64,000 bases of DNA from Synechococcus sp. WH 8020 (GCF_001040845.1 NZ_CP011941.1:1022645-1086644), one strand, 5' to 3'. Counted from the first letter of the stretch, positions 37,221 through 48,100 are shown. Made by a program: numbers and translations. The notes: a model not told the origin generated them from the letters alone.

Positions 37221-37978
37221 CCGGCCGCGTACAACCTGGAAAGGTCAGTAGGAGTGAGTTGATCTGCTGGTTGGTCCATCACAAGCTGCCCATCCTGCAA
37301 ACCGATCACACGATCAAAGCGATGGACGAGTTCGGGTTGATGCAAGCTGATCACAATCGCCTGAGCGCCACAATTCAGCTGCCCCTCGGGCGAACGGTTC
37401 AACAAGTGATCCAATAAGTCAGAGGCGATTGCAGGATCCAAATTTGCAATCGGTTCGTCGGCCAAGATCAGTTGCGGTTGCTGACGGAGCAAACGGGCAA
37501 GAGCCACACGTTGTCTCTGCCCTCCTGACAGCTGGCGGATCGGAGCATCAATCAAGCCACGCTCGATCAGATCAGCATCAAAACCTGCCCGCTGCAAGCA
37601 ATCTTTGCAGGCGGATTGATCCACATTGAACAACAGATTGGACAATGCCCAGATCAGGTTGTGACGGCCCAAGGCACCGCTGTTGACGTTCTGTCCCACG
37701 CTGAGCTCCTCCACAAGCAGCAGGTCTTGCCAGAGCATTCCAATCTCCCTTTTTTGGCGACGAGGCATGGTGCGAATCGACGCACCACACCAACGCACCT
37801 CTCCCTGTTCAACACGAAGACTGCCATTGGCGATGGCCAGCAAGGTGCTCTTTCCGGCCCCGCTCCGTCCAAGCAAGGCGATCCGCTCTCCCTCAAACAC
37901 CGAGAGGGAGATCGAGCGCAGTCGATCTCCTCTTGGGCCACTCAGGCTGACGTTCACCAACTCAAGAAGAGAGGTCAA
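37217..37978 (-). CDS. phnC: phosphonate-type ABC transporter ATPase
   Basis: Walker A ALLGRSGAGKSTLLAIA, signature LSGGQRQRVALARLL and Walker B LILADEPIANLDP are intact in a 253-residue ATPase of the PhnC type. It overlaps phnD and phnE by 4 nt on either side (ATGA in each), so the three are translated together. Confidence 0.93.
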   Translation of the reverse strand: MTSLLELVNVSLSGPRGDRLRSISLSVFEGERIALLGRSGAGKSTLLAIANGSLRVEQGEVRWCGASIRTMPRRQKREIGMLWQDLLLVEELSVGQNVNSGALGRHNLIWALSNLLFNVDQSACKDCLQRAGFDADLIERGLIDAPIRQLSGGQRQRVALARLLRQQPQLILADEPIANLDPAIASDLLDHLLNRSPEGQLNCGAQAIVISLHQPELVHRFDRVIGLQDGQLVMDQPADQLTPTDLSRLYAAG

Positions 37979-38889
37979 CGGATCTTGCCGAGCTGACGAC
38001 CCACCTGCTCAATGGGTTGATAGGCAGATTCCTGAGCTGGAATGAAGCGCTTGGCAGCAAACAATTCCAAGATGGTTTTCTGACGCTTGATGGTGGGGGT
38101 TAAAGCCAAAATGGCCTTCTGGAGTTTGGTTGTGAACCCCTTCCCGAAGCGTTGGTCGAGATTGGGCCGTGCCAACCAGTGGTAATTCCCAAACGAAGGA
38201 GTTGTCCAGAGGACCTTCACCTTGTTGGGATCCACTGTCCCGTTCTTGATCGCGACATTCCAGACCGGCTGACTCAGAGCACCAGCCTGATAGGAACCGC
38301 TCTGCACCAAAGCGATCGTGGCATCGTGGCTTCCACTGAAGCCTGCTTGTCCACCCGCAAGTTGCTTTGGGGTCACCCCTGCTTGAGCCAAGAAATACTG
38401 AGGCATCAGTCGTCCCGACGTGGAACTTTCTGATCCAAACGTGAAGCGCTTTCCTTTAAGGCCTTTCAGACCATCAATGCTGCTAATGGGTTGTAAACCT
38501 GCTGAAGAATTGGCGATAAAAACACTATTAAATTTCGCGTCGATGGCTCGTTGTGCCAGAACCTTGGCACCTGGCGTTTGAAGTCGAGCCTGAATCCCTG
38601 TCAGACCTCCGAACCAAACGAGATCCAAACTTCCGGTCCTAAAAGCACTCACGGCTGCTGGGTAATTGCTAACCGGCACGTACCGGACAGGGACCTTCAA
38701 TTTGTCGCTTAATTCAGCAGCAAGTTGTCCGTATCGACGATTTAACCGTTCTGGATTTTGATCGGGTATGGCTCCGATCCGAAGTGTTGCTTGAGCATTC
38801 GCTGGAAGGACCATTGCGCCCTGGCCACAAAAAAAGGCCAAAAGAACAACGGCCCCTTGTTTTCGGACCCGTGTCAAAAGCTTGGTCAT
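37975..38889 (-). CDS. phnD: phosphonate/phosphite-type periplasmic binding protein
   Basis: A PhnD-like solute receptor of 304 residues. The signal peptide (AVVLLAFFCGQGAMVLPANA) is followed by GAIPDQNPERLNRRYG, the usual family N-terminus after cleavage; VWFGGLTGIQARLQT and FGSESSTSGRLMPQYFL match the binding-protein hinge. In picocyanobacteria this receptor has been proposed to bind phosphonates, phosphite or methylphosphonate; the ligand cannot be read here. It follows the aminotransferase gene by 18 nt. Confidence 0.92.
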   Translation of the reverse strand: MTKLLTRVRKQGAVVLLAFFCGQGAMVLPANAQATLRIGAIPDQNPERLNRRYGQLAAELSDKLKVPVRYVPVSNYPAAVSAFRTGSLDLVWFGGLTGIQARLQTPGAKVLAQRAIDAKFNSVFIANSSAGLQPISSIDGLKGLKGKRFTFGSESSTSGRLMPQYFLAQAGVTPKQLAGGQAGFSGSHDATIALVQSGSYQAGALSQPVWNVAIKNGTVDPNKVKVLWTTPSFGNYHWLARPNLDQRFGKGFTTKLQKAILALTPTIKRQKTILELFAAKRFIPAQESAYQPIEQVGRQLGKIR

Positions 38890-38907
38890 GCCTGAAAAGT
38901 GATGGGG

Positions 38908-40086
38908 TTATGGACGAGTCAGCAAACTCTTAAGCCGACTCAGCCCATCGGAAATCGTCTCACGCGAAACGGCACAAGACAGCCTGACGCAGCGATCATC
39001 GCCAAAGGCACCACCGGGAACGATCGCCAGTCCTTCCTCCTCGAGAGCACGCTCGCAAAAGGCCAGCGAATCGGGAATGACATCAGGCAAGCGAGGAAAG
39101 GCATAAAAAGCGCCTCTCGGTGGTACGAGGGTGATGCCCTCCATCTGTTGAAGACCAGTGCAGAGCTCAGCACGCCGCGTGTTGTAGCTAGCAGCCATCT
39201 CACGGACGCAGTCCCGAGAGCCCTGAAGCGCCGCCAAAGCCCCCCGTTGAGCAAAGCTGCACACATTGCTTGTGCTTTGGCTTTGCAGGGCAGCCGCGGC
39301 CTTGATCACCGTGCTGTCACCACTGAGATATCCGAGTCGCCAACCGGTCATGGCCCAGCCTTTGGCAAAACCATTCACCACAAAACACCGCTCTCTGAGA
39401 TCTGGAGCTACGGCAGCAAAACTGTGGTGGGATTCACCCTCTTCCAACAGGTATTCGTAAATTTCATCGCTCATCACCATCAGGTTGGGATGCTTTCGCA
39501 CCAGCTCTGCCAGGGCTTCTAGTTCACTGAGACTCAACACACGACCTGTTGGGTTGCCCGGTGAATTGAGCACCAGAACCTTGGTTAACGGGGTGATGGA
39601 TTGTTCAATCTTGTTGAGATCAAGTCCAAACCCATCGCTTGCTGACGACGACACCGTGACAGGGTTTCCCCCAGCCAAGCGAACAATTTCTGGGTAACTC
39701 AACCAATACGGGGCCGGAATAATGACTTCATCTCCTGGGTTCAGAAGAACTTGAAACAGGTTGTAAATCGCCTGTTTTCCGCCATTGGTGACCAAGACCT
39801 GATCGGTTTTGGTGGGGATGTTGTTTTCAAGACTCAATTTCTGAGCGATGGCAGCCCGCAGCTCTGGATCGCCAGCAGCCGGTCCATACCGGGTGATGCC
39901 ATCCCTTAGGGCTTGGATCGACGCCTCAACAATGAAGTCTGGCGTCCCGAAATCCGGCTCCCCCGCACTCAAGCTGCACACATTCACACCCTTTTGCTGC
40001 AGGGCTTTTGCTCGGGCGCTGATGGCAAGTGTGAGCGATGGCTGCAGAGCCAAAGCTCGGTGCGAGAGAAATGGGGGGCCTGGCAT
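38908..40086 (-). CDS. pyridoxal-phosphate aminotransferase, aspartate type
   Basis: A class I aminotransferase of 392 residues, likely aspartate:2-oxoglutarate. The fold-type I pattern is present: VNVCSLSAGEPDFGTPD, the region VLNSPGNPTGR, and the lysine segment FAKGWAMTGWRLGYL, where the Lys forms the PLP Schiff base. The start is the ATG giving MPGPPFLSH. It begins a minus-strand run with phnDCE (18 nt spacer). Whether it acts with the transporter or is merely adjacent is open. Confidence 0.93.
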   Translation of the reverse strand: MPGPPFLSHRALALQPSLTLAISARAKALQQKGVNVCSLSAGEPDFGTPDFIVEASIQALRDGITRYGPAAGDPELRAAIAQKLSLENNIPTKTDQVLVTNGGKQAIYNLFQVLLNPGDEVIIPAPYWLSYPEIVRLAGGNPVTVSSSASDGFGLDLNKIEQSITPLTKVLVLNSPGNPTGRVLSLSELEALAELVRKHPNLMVMSDEIYEYLLEEGESHHSFAAVAPDLRERCFVVNGFAKGWAMTGWRLGYLSGDSTVIKAAAALQSQSTSNVCSFAQRGALAALQGSRDCVREMAASYNTRRAELCTGLQQMEGITLVPPRGAFYAFPRLPDVIPDSLAFCERALEEEGLAIVPGGAFGDDRCVRLSCAVSRETISDGLSRLKSLLTRP

Positions 40087-40207
40087 CAGCACGGCACCCC
40101 CTCGATGGATGCTCGGATATGTGAAACATCATCCTGCCTGATGTGGCGTCGGTGACAACACCGATGTGCTGATGACAGCCTGGATCGAAATGTTGTCCAT
40201 GCCGACC

Positions 40208-40612
40208 ATGTCAGCTGAAACGACCTCATTGAGTTGGGTGTTGGCGGCCAACAATCCCCAATCTCTCGCGGAGTTTTATGCGAACGCTCTGGGATGTGCG
40301 TGCCGTCAAGGACTGTCAGACCAGCACTGGATGCTGTCTCTACCCATGGGCGGAACACTGCAGATTTATCGCCCTTCCCGTCAACGGCCTTGGCCCGTGC
40401 AAGGTGCAGCCCTGGCCCCTTGTTTTCAGCGGATTGGAACCGACCATCCAGAGACGGAGCTGGCCGGTTGGATCGAGCAACTGGAGGGCTTGGGAGCGCG
40501 GCGGCGCGAAACCACTCGTCTGGAATCGTTTGGAGCGGAATGCTGGATGGAGGATCCAGAAGGGCAGCCCTTTCTCACCTTGGTGCTGACGCAAGGTTCC
40601 ACTGGCTCATAG
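40208..40612 (+). CDS. VOC (glyoxalase-like) fold protein
   Basis: A vicinal-oxygen-chelate fold protein of about 134 residues, beginning after several possible starts; the ATG giving MSAETTSLSW is preferred. SLSWVLAANNPQSLAEFYAN opens the first beta-alpha-beta unit and CWMEDPEGQPFLTLVL ends the second, with DPEG near the usual Glu ligand. Function unspecified. UDG follows 20 nt downstream on the same strand. Confidence 0.75.
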   Translation: MSAETTSLSWVLAANNPQSLAEFYANALGCACRQGLSDQHWMLSLPMGGTLQIYRPSRQRPWPVQGAALAPCFQRIGTDHPETELAGWIEQLEGLGARRRETTRLESFGAECWMEDPEGQPFLTLVLTQGSTGS

Positions 40613-40632
40613 GGTTTTGAGCTGAGCGATCC

Positions 40633-41238
40633 ATGCGCGTGTCCTTAGAAGACTTCGAGGCATCCTGTCTCCAGTGTCAGCGCTGTGATCTGGCGCAAGA
40701 ACGCAAGACTGTTGTGGTCAGTCGTGGAAACCCTTCAGCGCGGCTGATGGTGATTGGAGAAGCGCCAGGGGCTGATGAGGATGCTCAGGGGCGTCCTTTT
40801 GTTGGGCGTTCCGGTCGCCTCTTGGATGCATGCCTAGCCGAGGTGGGGCTTGATCAAGCAGACGACGCTTATATCTGCAACTTGATCAAATGCCGCCCCC
40901 CTGGTAACCGACGCCCCACCCCAGCAGAGCTCATGGCCTGCAGACCGTGGCTTGATCGTCAAATTCTGGAGGTCGATCCAGAGATCTTGTTCATTCTTGG
41001 AGCGACAGCCACAGCGTCACTGCTCCAATGCCGTACACCGATTAGTCGATTAAGGGGGCAGTGGACGGAATGGGAAGGGCGCTCAGTGATGCCGAGTTTT
41101 CATCCCTCGTACCTCTTGCGAAATCCTTCACGAGACCCTGGGAAGCCCCGGTCGCTGTTTATGGCTGATCTGACCCACGTCAAGCGCGCACTGAACGGGG
41201 TTGTGTCAGGGTTATCTCCAGATTCGAGCGATCCTTGA
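40633..41238 (+). CDS. uracil-DNA glycosylase, family 4
   Basis: Removes uracil from DNA. The 4Fe-4S-binding cysteines are visible as [11 protein letters not shown] near the N-terminus and further Cys in [18 protein letters not shown]; motif A is [20 protein letters not shown] and motif [10 protein letters not shown]. 201 residues, usual for the family. Its stop shares 1 nt with the ispG start (TGATG), so translation is probably coupled. Confidence 0.92.
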   Translation: MRVSLEDFEASCLQCQRCDLAQERKTVVVSRGNPSARLMVIGEAPGADEDAQGRPFVGRSGRLLDACLAEVGLDQADDAYICNLIKCRPPGNRRPTPAELMACRPWLDRQILEVDPEILFILGATATASLLQCRTPISRLRGQWTEWEGRSVMPSFHPSYLLRNPSRDPGKPRSLFMADLTHVKRALNGVVSGLSPDSSDP

Positions 41239-42431
41239 TGACCGCCTCGCAGCGTTACGACACCAAGATTCATCGCCGGGTGACGCGCACGGTGATGGTG
41301 GGCGATGTACCCATCGGAAGTGAGCATCCGATTGCGGTGCAATCGATGATTAATGAGGACACGCTTGACATCGACGGGTCGGTCGCGGGAATTCGTCGGC
41401 TAGCCGATGCCGGATGCGAAATCGTGCGTGTCACGACTCCGTCGATCGGTCATGCCATCGCGATGGGGAAGATTCGCTCAGCACTTCGAGCACAGGGATG
41501 CAAGATCCCACTCGTGGCCGATGTCCATCACAACGGCACCCGCATTGCCCTAGAAGTCGCCAAGCACGTCGACAAAGTGCGCATTAATCCTGGGTTGTTT
41601 GTTTTCGACAAACCAGATCCCAATCGCCAGGAGTTCAGCAAAGACGAGTTTGATGCGATTGGAGAAAGAATCAAGGAAACATTTGCTCCGCTCGTTCAAG
41701 TCCTGAAAGAGCAAAACAAGGCCTTGAGAATTGGAGTGAATCACGGTTCCTTGGCTGAACGCATGCTGTTCACCTATGGAGATACCCCTCAAGGCATGGT
41801 CGAATCGGCCATGGAGTTCGTACGCATCTGCGATTCACTCGATTTTCACAACATCGTGATTTCAATGAAGGCATCGCGGGCGCCCGTGATGCTGGCGGCC
41901 TACCGATTGATGGCGGACACCATGGATCGTGAAGGGTTCAACTACCCCCTGCACTTAGGAGTCACCGAAGCAGGTGATGGCGACTACGGCCGAATTAAAA
42001 GCACGGCAGGAATCGCAACGTTGCTGGCAGAAGGGCTTGGAGACACCCTGCGGGTGTCCCTCACAGAAGCTCCTGAAAAGGAAATTCCCGTGTGCTTTTC
42101 GATTCTGCAGGCACTGGGAATCCGCAAGACGATGGTCGAATACGTGGCCTGTCCGAGCTGCGGTCGCACTTTGTTTAATCTTGAGGAGGTTCTTCATCAG
42201 GTCCGAAACGCCACCTCTCATCTCACCGGTCTCGACATTGCGGTGATGGGTTGCATTGTGAATGGACCTGGCGAGATGGCTGATGCTGACTACGGTTACG
42301 TCGGCAAGGGGCCTGGGGTGATCGCCCTGTATCGCAACCGTGATGAGATCCGAAAAGTACCCGAGTCTGAGGGGGTGGCAGCCTTGGTTCAGCTCATCAA
42401 AGACGACGGCCGCTGGGTTGAACCCGACTGA
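41238..42431 (+). CDS. ispG: 4-hydroxy-3-methylbut-2-enyl-diphosphate synthase
   Basis: IspG converts MEcPP to HMBPP in the plastid-type isoprenoid pathway and uses a 4Fe-4S cluster. The cluster cysteines are in [14 protein letters not shown] and [11 protein letters not shown]; the TIM-barrel part is complete. The start is the ATG giving MTASQRYD, one codon after a TTG, overlapping the UDG stop by 1 nt. 397 residues, as expected for ferredoxin-dependent cyanobacterial forms. Confidence 0.96.
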   Translation: MTASQRYDTKIHRRVTRTVMVGDVPIGSEHPIAVQSMINEDTLDIDGSVAGIRRLADAGCEIVRVTTPSIGHAIAMGKIRSALRAQGCKIPLVADVHHNGTRIALEVAKHVDKVRINPGLFVFDKPDPNRQEFSKDEFDAIGERIKETFAPLVQVLKEQNKALRIGVNHGSLAERMLFTYGDTPQGMVESAMEFVRICDSLDFHNIVISMKASRAPVMLAAYRLMADTMDREGFNYPLHLGVTEAGDGDYGRIKSTAGIATLLAEGLGDTLRVSLTEAPEKEIPVCFSILQALGIRKTMVEYVACPSCGRTLFNLEEVLHQVRNATSHLTGLDIAVMGCIVNGPGEMADADYGYVGKGPGVIALYRNRDEIRKVPESEGVAALVQLIKDDGRWVEPD

Positions 42432-42458
42432 TGTCGTTAGGGTGCTTAAAAGGTCCAC

Positions 42459-43820
42459 ATGGACGATATGAGCGCTAAAAATTTCGGCACCAAAGGATCT
42501 CAACGTCACAGCTGGTTTTTAGCTCTAGGAGCAGGGGCTGTTACAGCGGCTGTTGTCGTGGCAAATCCTGGTTTGGGTTTGCCAAGCACGACATCGTCAT
42601 CAATTACCAATAGCCCGAAAGAGGTGATTGATCAGGTCTGGCAGATCGTGTATCGAGATTTCCTGGATTCTTCAGGCGGATATGACCTCGATCAATGGTC
42701 AATCCTTCGCAAGGATTTGCTCTCCAAGTCTTATGCAGGAACAGAGGAATCCTATGAAGCGATTCGAGGAATGTTGGCGAGTCTTGATGACCCTTACACC
42801 CGATTCCTGGACCCAAAAGAGTTCAAGGAAATGCAAATTGACACGTCGGGGGAATTAACCGGTGTCGGCATACAAATTTCATTAGACAAAGACACCAAAG
42901 AGATTGTGGTGGTGTCGCCGATTGAAGGCACACCTGCCTCCAAAGCCGGGGTCCAACCCAAGGACGTCATCGTTTCGATTGATGGTCAACCCACCAAGGG
43001 AATGACCACGGAAGATGCGGTGAAGCTCATTCGTGGAACGGAAGGAAGCGACGTCGTCCTGGGCTTACGCCGCAATGGCTCCATCCTTGAGGTTCCCCTC
43101 ATTCGGGCTCGCATTGAAATCCAGGCCGTCGACAGTCAACTCAACACCAGTGCCAACGGAACCAAGGTGGGCTACATCCGCCTCAAGCAATTCAACGCGA
43201 ATGCCTCCAAAGAGATGCGAGCAGCGATTCGCGACCTTGAAAAACAAGGATCTCAGGGTTACGTCCTTGATTTGCGCAGCAACCCAGGTGGCTTGCTCGA
43301 AGCCAGCGTCGACATTGCCCGTCAATGGCTGGATGAAGGGACGATTGTCAGCACAAAAACCCGTGAGGGCATTCAGGACGTCCGCCGTGCCACAGGAAAT
43401 GCTTTAACAGACCGTCCAGTGGTGGTGTTGGTCAATGAGGGCTCCGCGAGCGCAAGCGAGATTCTTTCAGGAGCGCTTCAAGACAACGAACGCGGGGTTC
43501 TGGTAGGCCAAAAAACCTTTGGGAAAGGGCTCGTCCAATCCGTGCGCGGACTCTCTGACGGATCTGGGATGACCGTCACGATTGCGAAATACCTCACACC
43601 CAAAGGCACCGATATCCATAAAAACGGCATCCGCCCGGATGTTCCTGTGGAGATGAGTGAGAAGGAGATTAAAACTCTCACGATTGAACAGTTGGGGACC
43701 AACAAAGATGGGCAGTACCGCGTAGCGGAAACCACCCTGCTCAAAGCGCTACAGGCTCCAAAAGCGGAAAGAACGTATCAACCAGGAGCCGCCAACCTTC
43801 AGTCAGCACTTCAGCGATAG
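42459..43820 (+). CDS. ctp: carboxyl-terminal processing peptidase
   Basis: A S41 Ser/Lys protease like CtpA, which trims precursor D1 in the thylakoid lumen. A hydrophobic signal (WFLALGAGAVTAAVVV), a PDZ domain near residues 120-220 (IEGTPASKAGVQPKDVIVSI), and the catalytic dyad (Ser in NEGSASASEI, Lys in GQKTFGKGLVQS) are present. 453 residues. It is 27 nt after ispG. Which of the several cyanobacterial Ctp paralogues this is cannot be told from motifs alone. Confidence 0.93.
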   Translation: MDDMSAKNFGTKGSQRHSWFLALGAGAVTAAVVVANPGLGLPSTTSSSITNSPKEVIDQVWQIVYRDFLDSSGGYDLDQWSILRKDLLSKSYAGTEESYEAIRGMLASLDDPYTRFLDPKEFKEMQIDTSGELTGVGIQISLDKDTKEIVVVSPIEGTPASKAGVQPKDVIVSIDGQPTKGMTTEDAVKLIRGTEGSDVVLGLRRNGSILEVPLIRARIEIQAVDSQLNTSANGTKVGYIRLKQFNANASKEMRAAIRDLEKQGSQGYVLDLRSNPGGLLEASVDIARQWLDEGTIVSTKTREGIQDVRRATGNALTDRPVVVLVNEGSASASEILSGALQDNERGVLVGQKTFGKGLVQSVRGLSDGSGMTVTIAKYLTPKGTDIHKNGIRPDVPVEMSEKEIKTLTIEQLGTNKDGQYRVAETTLLKALQAPKAERTYQPGAANLQSALQR

Positions 43821-44275
43821 GGAGCCAAACCAAACCCTTCGCGTTCGCTTCGACTCTCTGCGGACCTGCGGCCTTGGTGTGTTGCAGGAATGATGGCCGT
43901 TCTGGCTGGAACAGCTTCACGGACCCTCTGCAAGAGAGCAGTGCAGCCACCAGCAGAGTGGATGGCATCGTCCAAGCTGCTCAGCGGAATGCGTTGTCCC
44001 CAAGTCCTAGGCCATCCCCAGGTTTGGCCTTGTCGTTCCAACAAAGCAACTGCCTCTGCCCGCTCGATTGAACCGGAACGCATCAAACAGGTGGTGGTAG
44101 CCAAAGTGGCAACCTGAAGATTGGAGGCTTGAGACGAGCGCGTGGGATACACAGGTTGAACCTGGCGCCTGATGGGAAAGGGCCTAGATGGAATATTGAA
44201 TGGGGTTTGAGACAGGCCACCCCCAGACATTTGCCCAAGGGCTGCGATCGCTAATTGCAGGAGAAGATTATTCAT
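43811..44275 (-). CDS. secreted hypothetical protein, 154 aa
   Basis: It starts with a hydrophobic segment (MNNLLLQLAIAALGQM) that could be a short signal peptide. The mature part has a basic, Pro-rich stretch (residues 28-45) and two cysteines. The end overlaps the ctp gene by 10 nt. Family unknown. Confidence 0.55.
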   Translation of the reverse strand: MNNLLLQLAIAALGQMSGGGLSQTPFNIPSRPFPIRRQVQPVYPTRSSQASNLQVATLATTTCLMRSGSIERAEAVALLERQGQTWGWPRTWGQRIPLSSLDDAIHSAGGCTALLQRVREAVPARTAIIPATHQGRRSAESRSEREGFGLAPYR

Positions 44276-44310
44276 CGTTCAGTTGTGATTCGTTTGTTGG
44301 GGAGATGTGC

Positions 44311-44817
44311 TTACACGCGAACGGTTGAGCCGCAGTAGCGATCGAAGAGCTTCATGACATCTTTGGCAGGAAGTTTCGCCGTATAGCGAGCCTCAAGTTC
44401 TGCGAGATGCTGACTACGGGGATACGCCCTAATCGACTTCCATTCCTCTGGCGTTTCCCGTCTCAAGACGCGAGACATCATGAGATGTTGACTGGGAAGA
44501 GTGATCGATCCACCGGCGCAGCGCTGCATTCTGTGCGTGGCTTCGTGAGCCAGAGTGTTCCAAACCTCTGCCGCATTGCGGTGAGTGCGACACACGATCA
44601 AGGTGTCATTTTTCGGATGGTAAGCCCCCTGCAACCCCCGTGTTGAGCAATTACGTTGAATCACTCTCACCCCATGAGACGTGAGTTTGTTGCGCAAGGC
44701 ATCAACCGCGGCCCAAGATTGAGCATGAACAGGTGCTGTCTCGAGAAGAAGAAGCACAGGGGTGAGGCATGCAATCGATGGCCATTCTTTAAAGAAGACA
44801 AGCGGCTTGATTGGCAT
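44311..44817 (-). CDS. secreted metallopeptidase-like protein
   Basis: A 168-residue secreted protein (signal peptide through about residue 32, cut near VHAQS) with the zinc-peptidase-like motif LAHEATHRMQRCAGG around residue 90; HEATH fits HExxH. Five cysteines suggest disulfides. There is no obvious third zinc ligand motif that I can name, so catalysis is inferred. It lies 35 nt upstream of the previous hypothetical, probably in one transcript. Confidence 0.6.
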   Translation of the reverse strand: MPIKPLVFFKEWPSIACLTPVLLLLETAPVHAQSWAAVDALRNKLTSHGVRVIQRNCSTRGLQGAYHPKNDTLIVCRTHRNAAEVWNTLAHEATHRMQRCAGGSITLPSQHLMMSRVLRRETPEEWKSIRAYPRSQHLAELEARYTAKLPAKDVMKLFDRYCGSTVRV

Positions 44818-44861
44818 GGGCAGCCGTCGGAGAGCACCTCACAGCTTCGGACAGTGATACA

Positions 44862-44888
44862 CAAAAAAAATCACCCAAAAGGGTGATT
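44862..44888 (-). terminator. intrinsic terminator, minus strand
   Basis: On the minus strand, AATCACCC / GGGTGATT with loop TTTT is followed by eight T residues. It ends the gene at 44918-45082. Confidence 0.85.
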
Positions 44889-44917
44889 CTTATGACTAAA
44901 TGTGAGTGAAGCTCCGC

Positions 44918-45082
44918 CTAAGCGACGGGTTGCATCAAGCCACCACCTGGAGACGAGTCGTCATCATCGTTTTCCGTATCGTTCTGCCACATGGCGAAAA
45001 TTCCCAGAGCTGCTGCACCAACCAAACTGCCTAGAAGGCTGAGGGAGCTTCCCGATGCAATTGGATCGATGAATTCAGCCAC
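44918..45082 (-). CDS. small membrane protein, 54 aa
   Basis: A GTG start at VAEFIDPIASGSS gives one transmembrane helix (residues about 15-30, LSLLGSLVGAAALGIFAMW) and a strongly acidic tail (NDTENDDDD) ending PGGGLMQPVA. A longer reading from an upstream ATG has unusual composition. A terminator lies 30 nt after its stop. The helix plus acidic tail pattern is consistent with a conserved small picocyanobacterial protein, but I cannot name it. Confidence 0.6.
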   Translation of the reverse strand: MAEFIDPIASGSSLSLLGSLVGAAALGIFAMWQNDTENDDDDSSPGGGLMQPVA

Positions 45083-45166
45083 TTGGTAACACGCCGAGTC
45101 ACCACATAGTAACGAAGGATTGCGAATTGTGTTGCACTTTCTCATCTTTCCCAGGCGGGCTTGAGC

Positions 45167-48100
45167 TCAAACCGTCAAAACCGCTTCGTTCTGGTCTTTT
45201 TGCTGTTGCTCACGCTGCTCACGCGTCAATCCATCCGGATCCGGAATCTGTGATGCCATCTGCTCTAGCCAGCCTTTGAGCTCGTCGAGCTGCCTCTCCA
45301 TGGGCAGAACACCAAGGCCTCTGGCCAGGACCTTGGCAACACTTCCACTTCCTGCCTGATACACAAGTCGACCATGGAGATGTTGAGGCAAGCCCTGACG
45401 GAGCAGACGAAACGCGGGTTCCTCCATCGGCGTTTCGAGCGCAATATTTGGTTTTTCCGGACGAATCCGGGCGAATCCGCAACGTTTCGCGAGCAGCTTG
45501 AGTTCCATCAACTGCAACAGGGATTGAACCGGCCCGGGCAAGGCCCCGTAACGATCGGCCCAACCAGCAGCCAGTTCCACCAGAGCTTCTGAACTGAGAC
45601 ACTCGGATGCAGCCCGGTAGGCGGACATCTTCTCGTCGGCATCGACGATCCAGTCGGCAGGGATAAACGCCGTGACCTGCAGATCCACCTGCGTATCGTC
45701 CACAGCGGGAATGTCTTGCCCCTGAATTTCAGCCAACGACTCTTGCAACATCTCCATGTAGAGATCGAAACCAATGGCCTCCATCTGTCCGCTTTGTTCC
45801 ACACCGAGCAGGTTGCCCACCCCCCGGATCTCCATATCCCGCATCGCCAGTTGATAGCCACTACCAAGCTGGGCGAATTCCTGGATCGCGCGTAAACGCT
45901 GTCGTGCCGCCTCACTGAGCGAGGCATCTCCGGGATAAAACAACCAGGCATGAGCTTGGACACCGCTACGCCCCACGCGTCCCCTGAGCTGATAGAGCTG
46001 AGCGAGTCCAAACCGGTGCGCATCTTCGATCAGAATCGTGTTGACGCGAGGAATGTCGAGCCCGCTCTCCACAATGGTGGTGCAAAGCATCACATCGGCT
46101 TCTCCACCGTTGAACGCCACCATCGCGCTCTCCAGCTCACCTTCGGCCATTTGTCCATGGGCAACGAGGAGCTTGAGGCCAGGAAGCATCTCACGAAGCT
46201 TGCCGGCAACCTCCTCAATCCCCTCCACGCGAGGCACCACATAAAACACCTGGCCACCACGATCAAGCTCTTGACGGATAGAACTGCGAACAGCTTCGTC
46301 ATCCAGCGCCGCCAAGTGGGTTTTAATCGGCCGGCGCAAGGGGGGTGGAGTCGTAATCAAACTCATTTCACGCACCCCAGACAAGCTCATATAAAGGGTT
46401 CGAGGAATGGGCGTGGCTGAGAGCGTCAAGACATCCACGTCCTTGCGCAAGGCCTTGATTTTTTCCTTTTGATTCACACCGAAACGTTGTTCTTCATCCA
46501 CCACCAGCAAGCCAAGTTTGTCGAAAGCGGTGTTCTTACTGAGCAACTGGTGCGTGCCCACCACAGCATCAATCGTGCCTGTTTTGAGCTCCTCAAGAAT
46601 TGTTTTGCGCTCACCGGCCGTGCGGAAACGATTGAGAAGAGCCACCTTGATCGGGTATGGGGCAAAGCGCTCTGAGAGCGTTCGCCAATGCTGTTGCGCT
46701 AACACCGTTGTGGGAGCCAGCATCGCCACCTGTTTGCCTGCGGTAATGGCTTTGAAAATTGCTCGAATGGCCACCTCTGTTTTCCCGAAGCCCACATCAC
46801 CGCAAACCAAGCGATCCATGGGCTCTGGTTTTTCCATGTCACGCTTCACATCCACCGTGGCCTTGAGCTGGTCCGAGGTGGGTTCGTAGGGGAAGGAATC
46901 CTCCAGTTCAACCTGCCATGGCCCATCGGTCGGAAAGGCGAATCCTGCAGCTTGATGACGCTCGGCATAGAGCTTCACCAGATCGAGGGCAACTTTGCGA
47001 ACCGCCTTGGTGGCCCTCTCCTTCGCTTTCACCCAAGCGGAGCCACCCATTTTGCTGAGCTGCGGCGGCGTATCACTGTTGGCGCGAAACCGACCAAGGC
47101 TCCCCAGCTGATCAGCGGCCACTCGCAAGATGCCATCGGCATACTGAACGACGAGGTAATCGCGAACCTCACCACTAATCGCTAATTTTTCGAGCTTTTT
47201 AAAACGACCAATCCCATGGTTGCGATGCACCACGAAATCCCCTTGCTGCATCTTGTTGGGATCAACCGTGCGACTGGCCGCTTTGCGTCGCCGGCGCACG
47301 TAACCGCTACTGGTGAGTGATTGCTGTCCAAAAAATTCGCGGTCAGTGAGCAGCACAACCCTCCAAGCGGGCAGTTGCAGTCCTTCGAGCTCAGCCGTTC
47401 CTCGGGTTTTCAAAGCCACAGGTGTGCCCTGCTCAATCAGGCGATCAATCGCTTGCGTATCCGCTGCATTGGGGACAAAACGCGTGATGCAGTCGTGTTC
47501 TTCCAGCAGAGCAACAGCGCGGCTGGGCTGCGCTGACAACAACCAAACAGCTTGACGCTCCCGTTGGTGCTGTTTGATCAATTCACCGAGTTTTCCAAAT
47601 TGATTGGGGTAAGAGGGAACAGGTCGACTGGCGAGATCAAACGCATTGGGGTGACTATCGTCCTCAAGAAGTTCTGCCAGATCGAAGCCAGAAAACGCCT
47701 CGGCAAGTTCCATCGCCTCTTCCACAGGGCGATGCAAGGCGGGAATCGAAACAGGCAGCTCGGCATGTTGCTCTGCGGCGTGATCAAGCCATTGCTGCCC
47801 ATGGGCCCTTCCATGACGACGCTCATCGATGGCGATGCACGACTCGGCAGGCAAATAATCGAGCAGAGACGCAGGTGCATCCCAGGCCAATCCCATCAAG
47901 CGCCGCATCCCCTCAGGGGTTCCGCCCTCCAGCAGCTCAGTGATCTGCGCCTCACTCAGCAGCTGTTCAAGGTCATCAGGCACCTGCTCGCGCAGACGTT
48001 CAGCAATCAGAGGACTGAAGCCGGTTGGGGTGAGCTTGAGCGTGTCGACCGCGTCGAGGGAGCGCTGACTCGCCGGATCAAATTCGCGAAGCTTGTCGAG

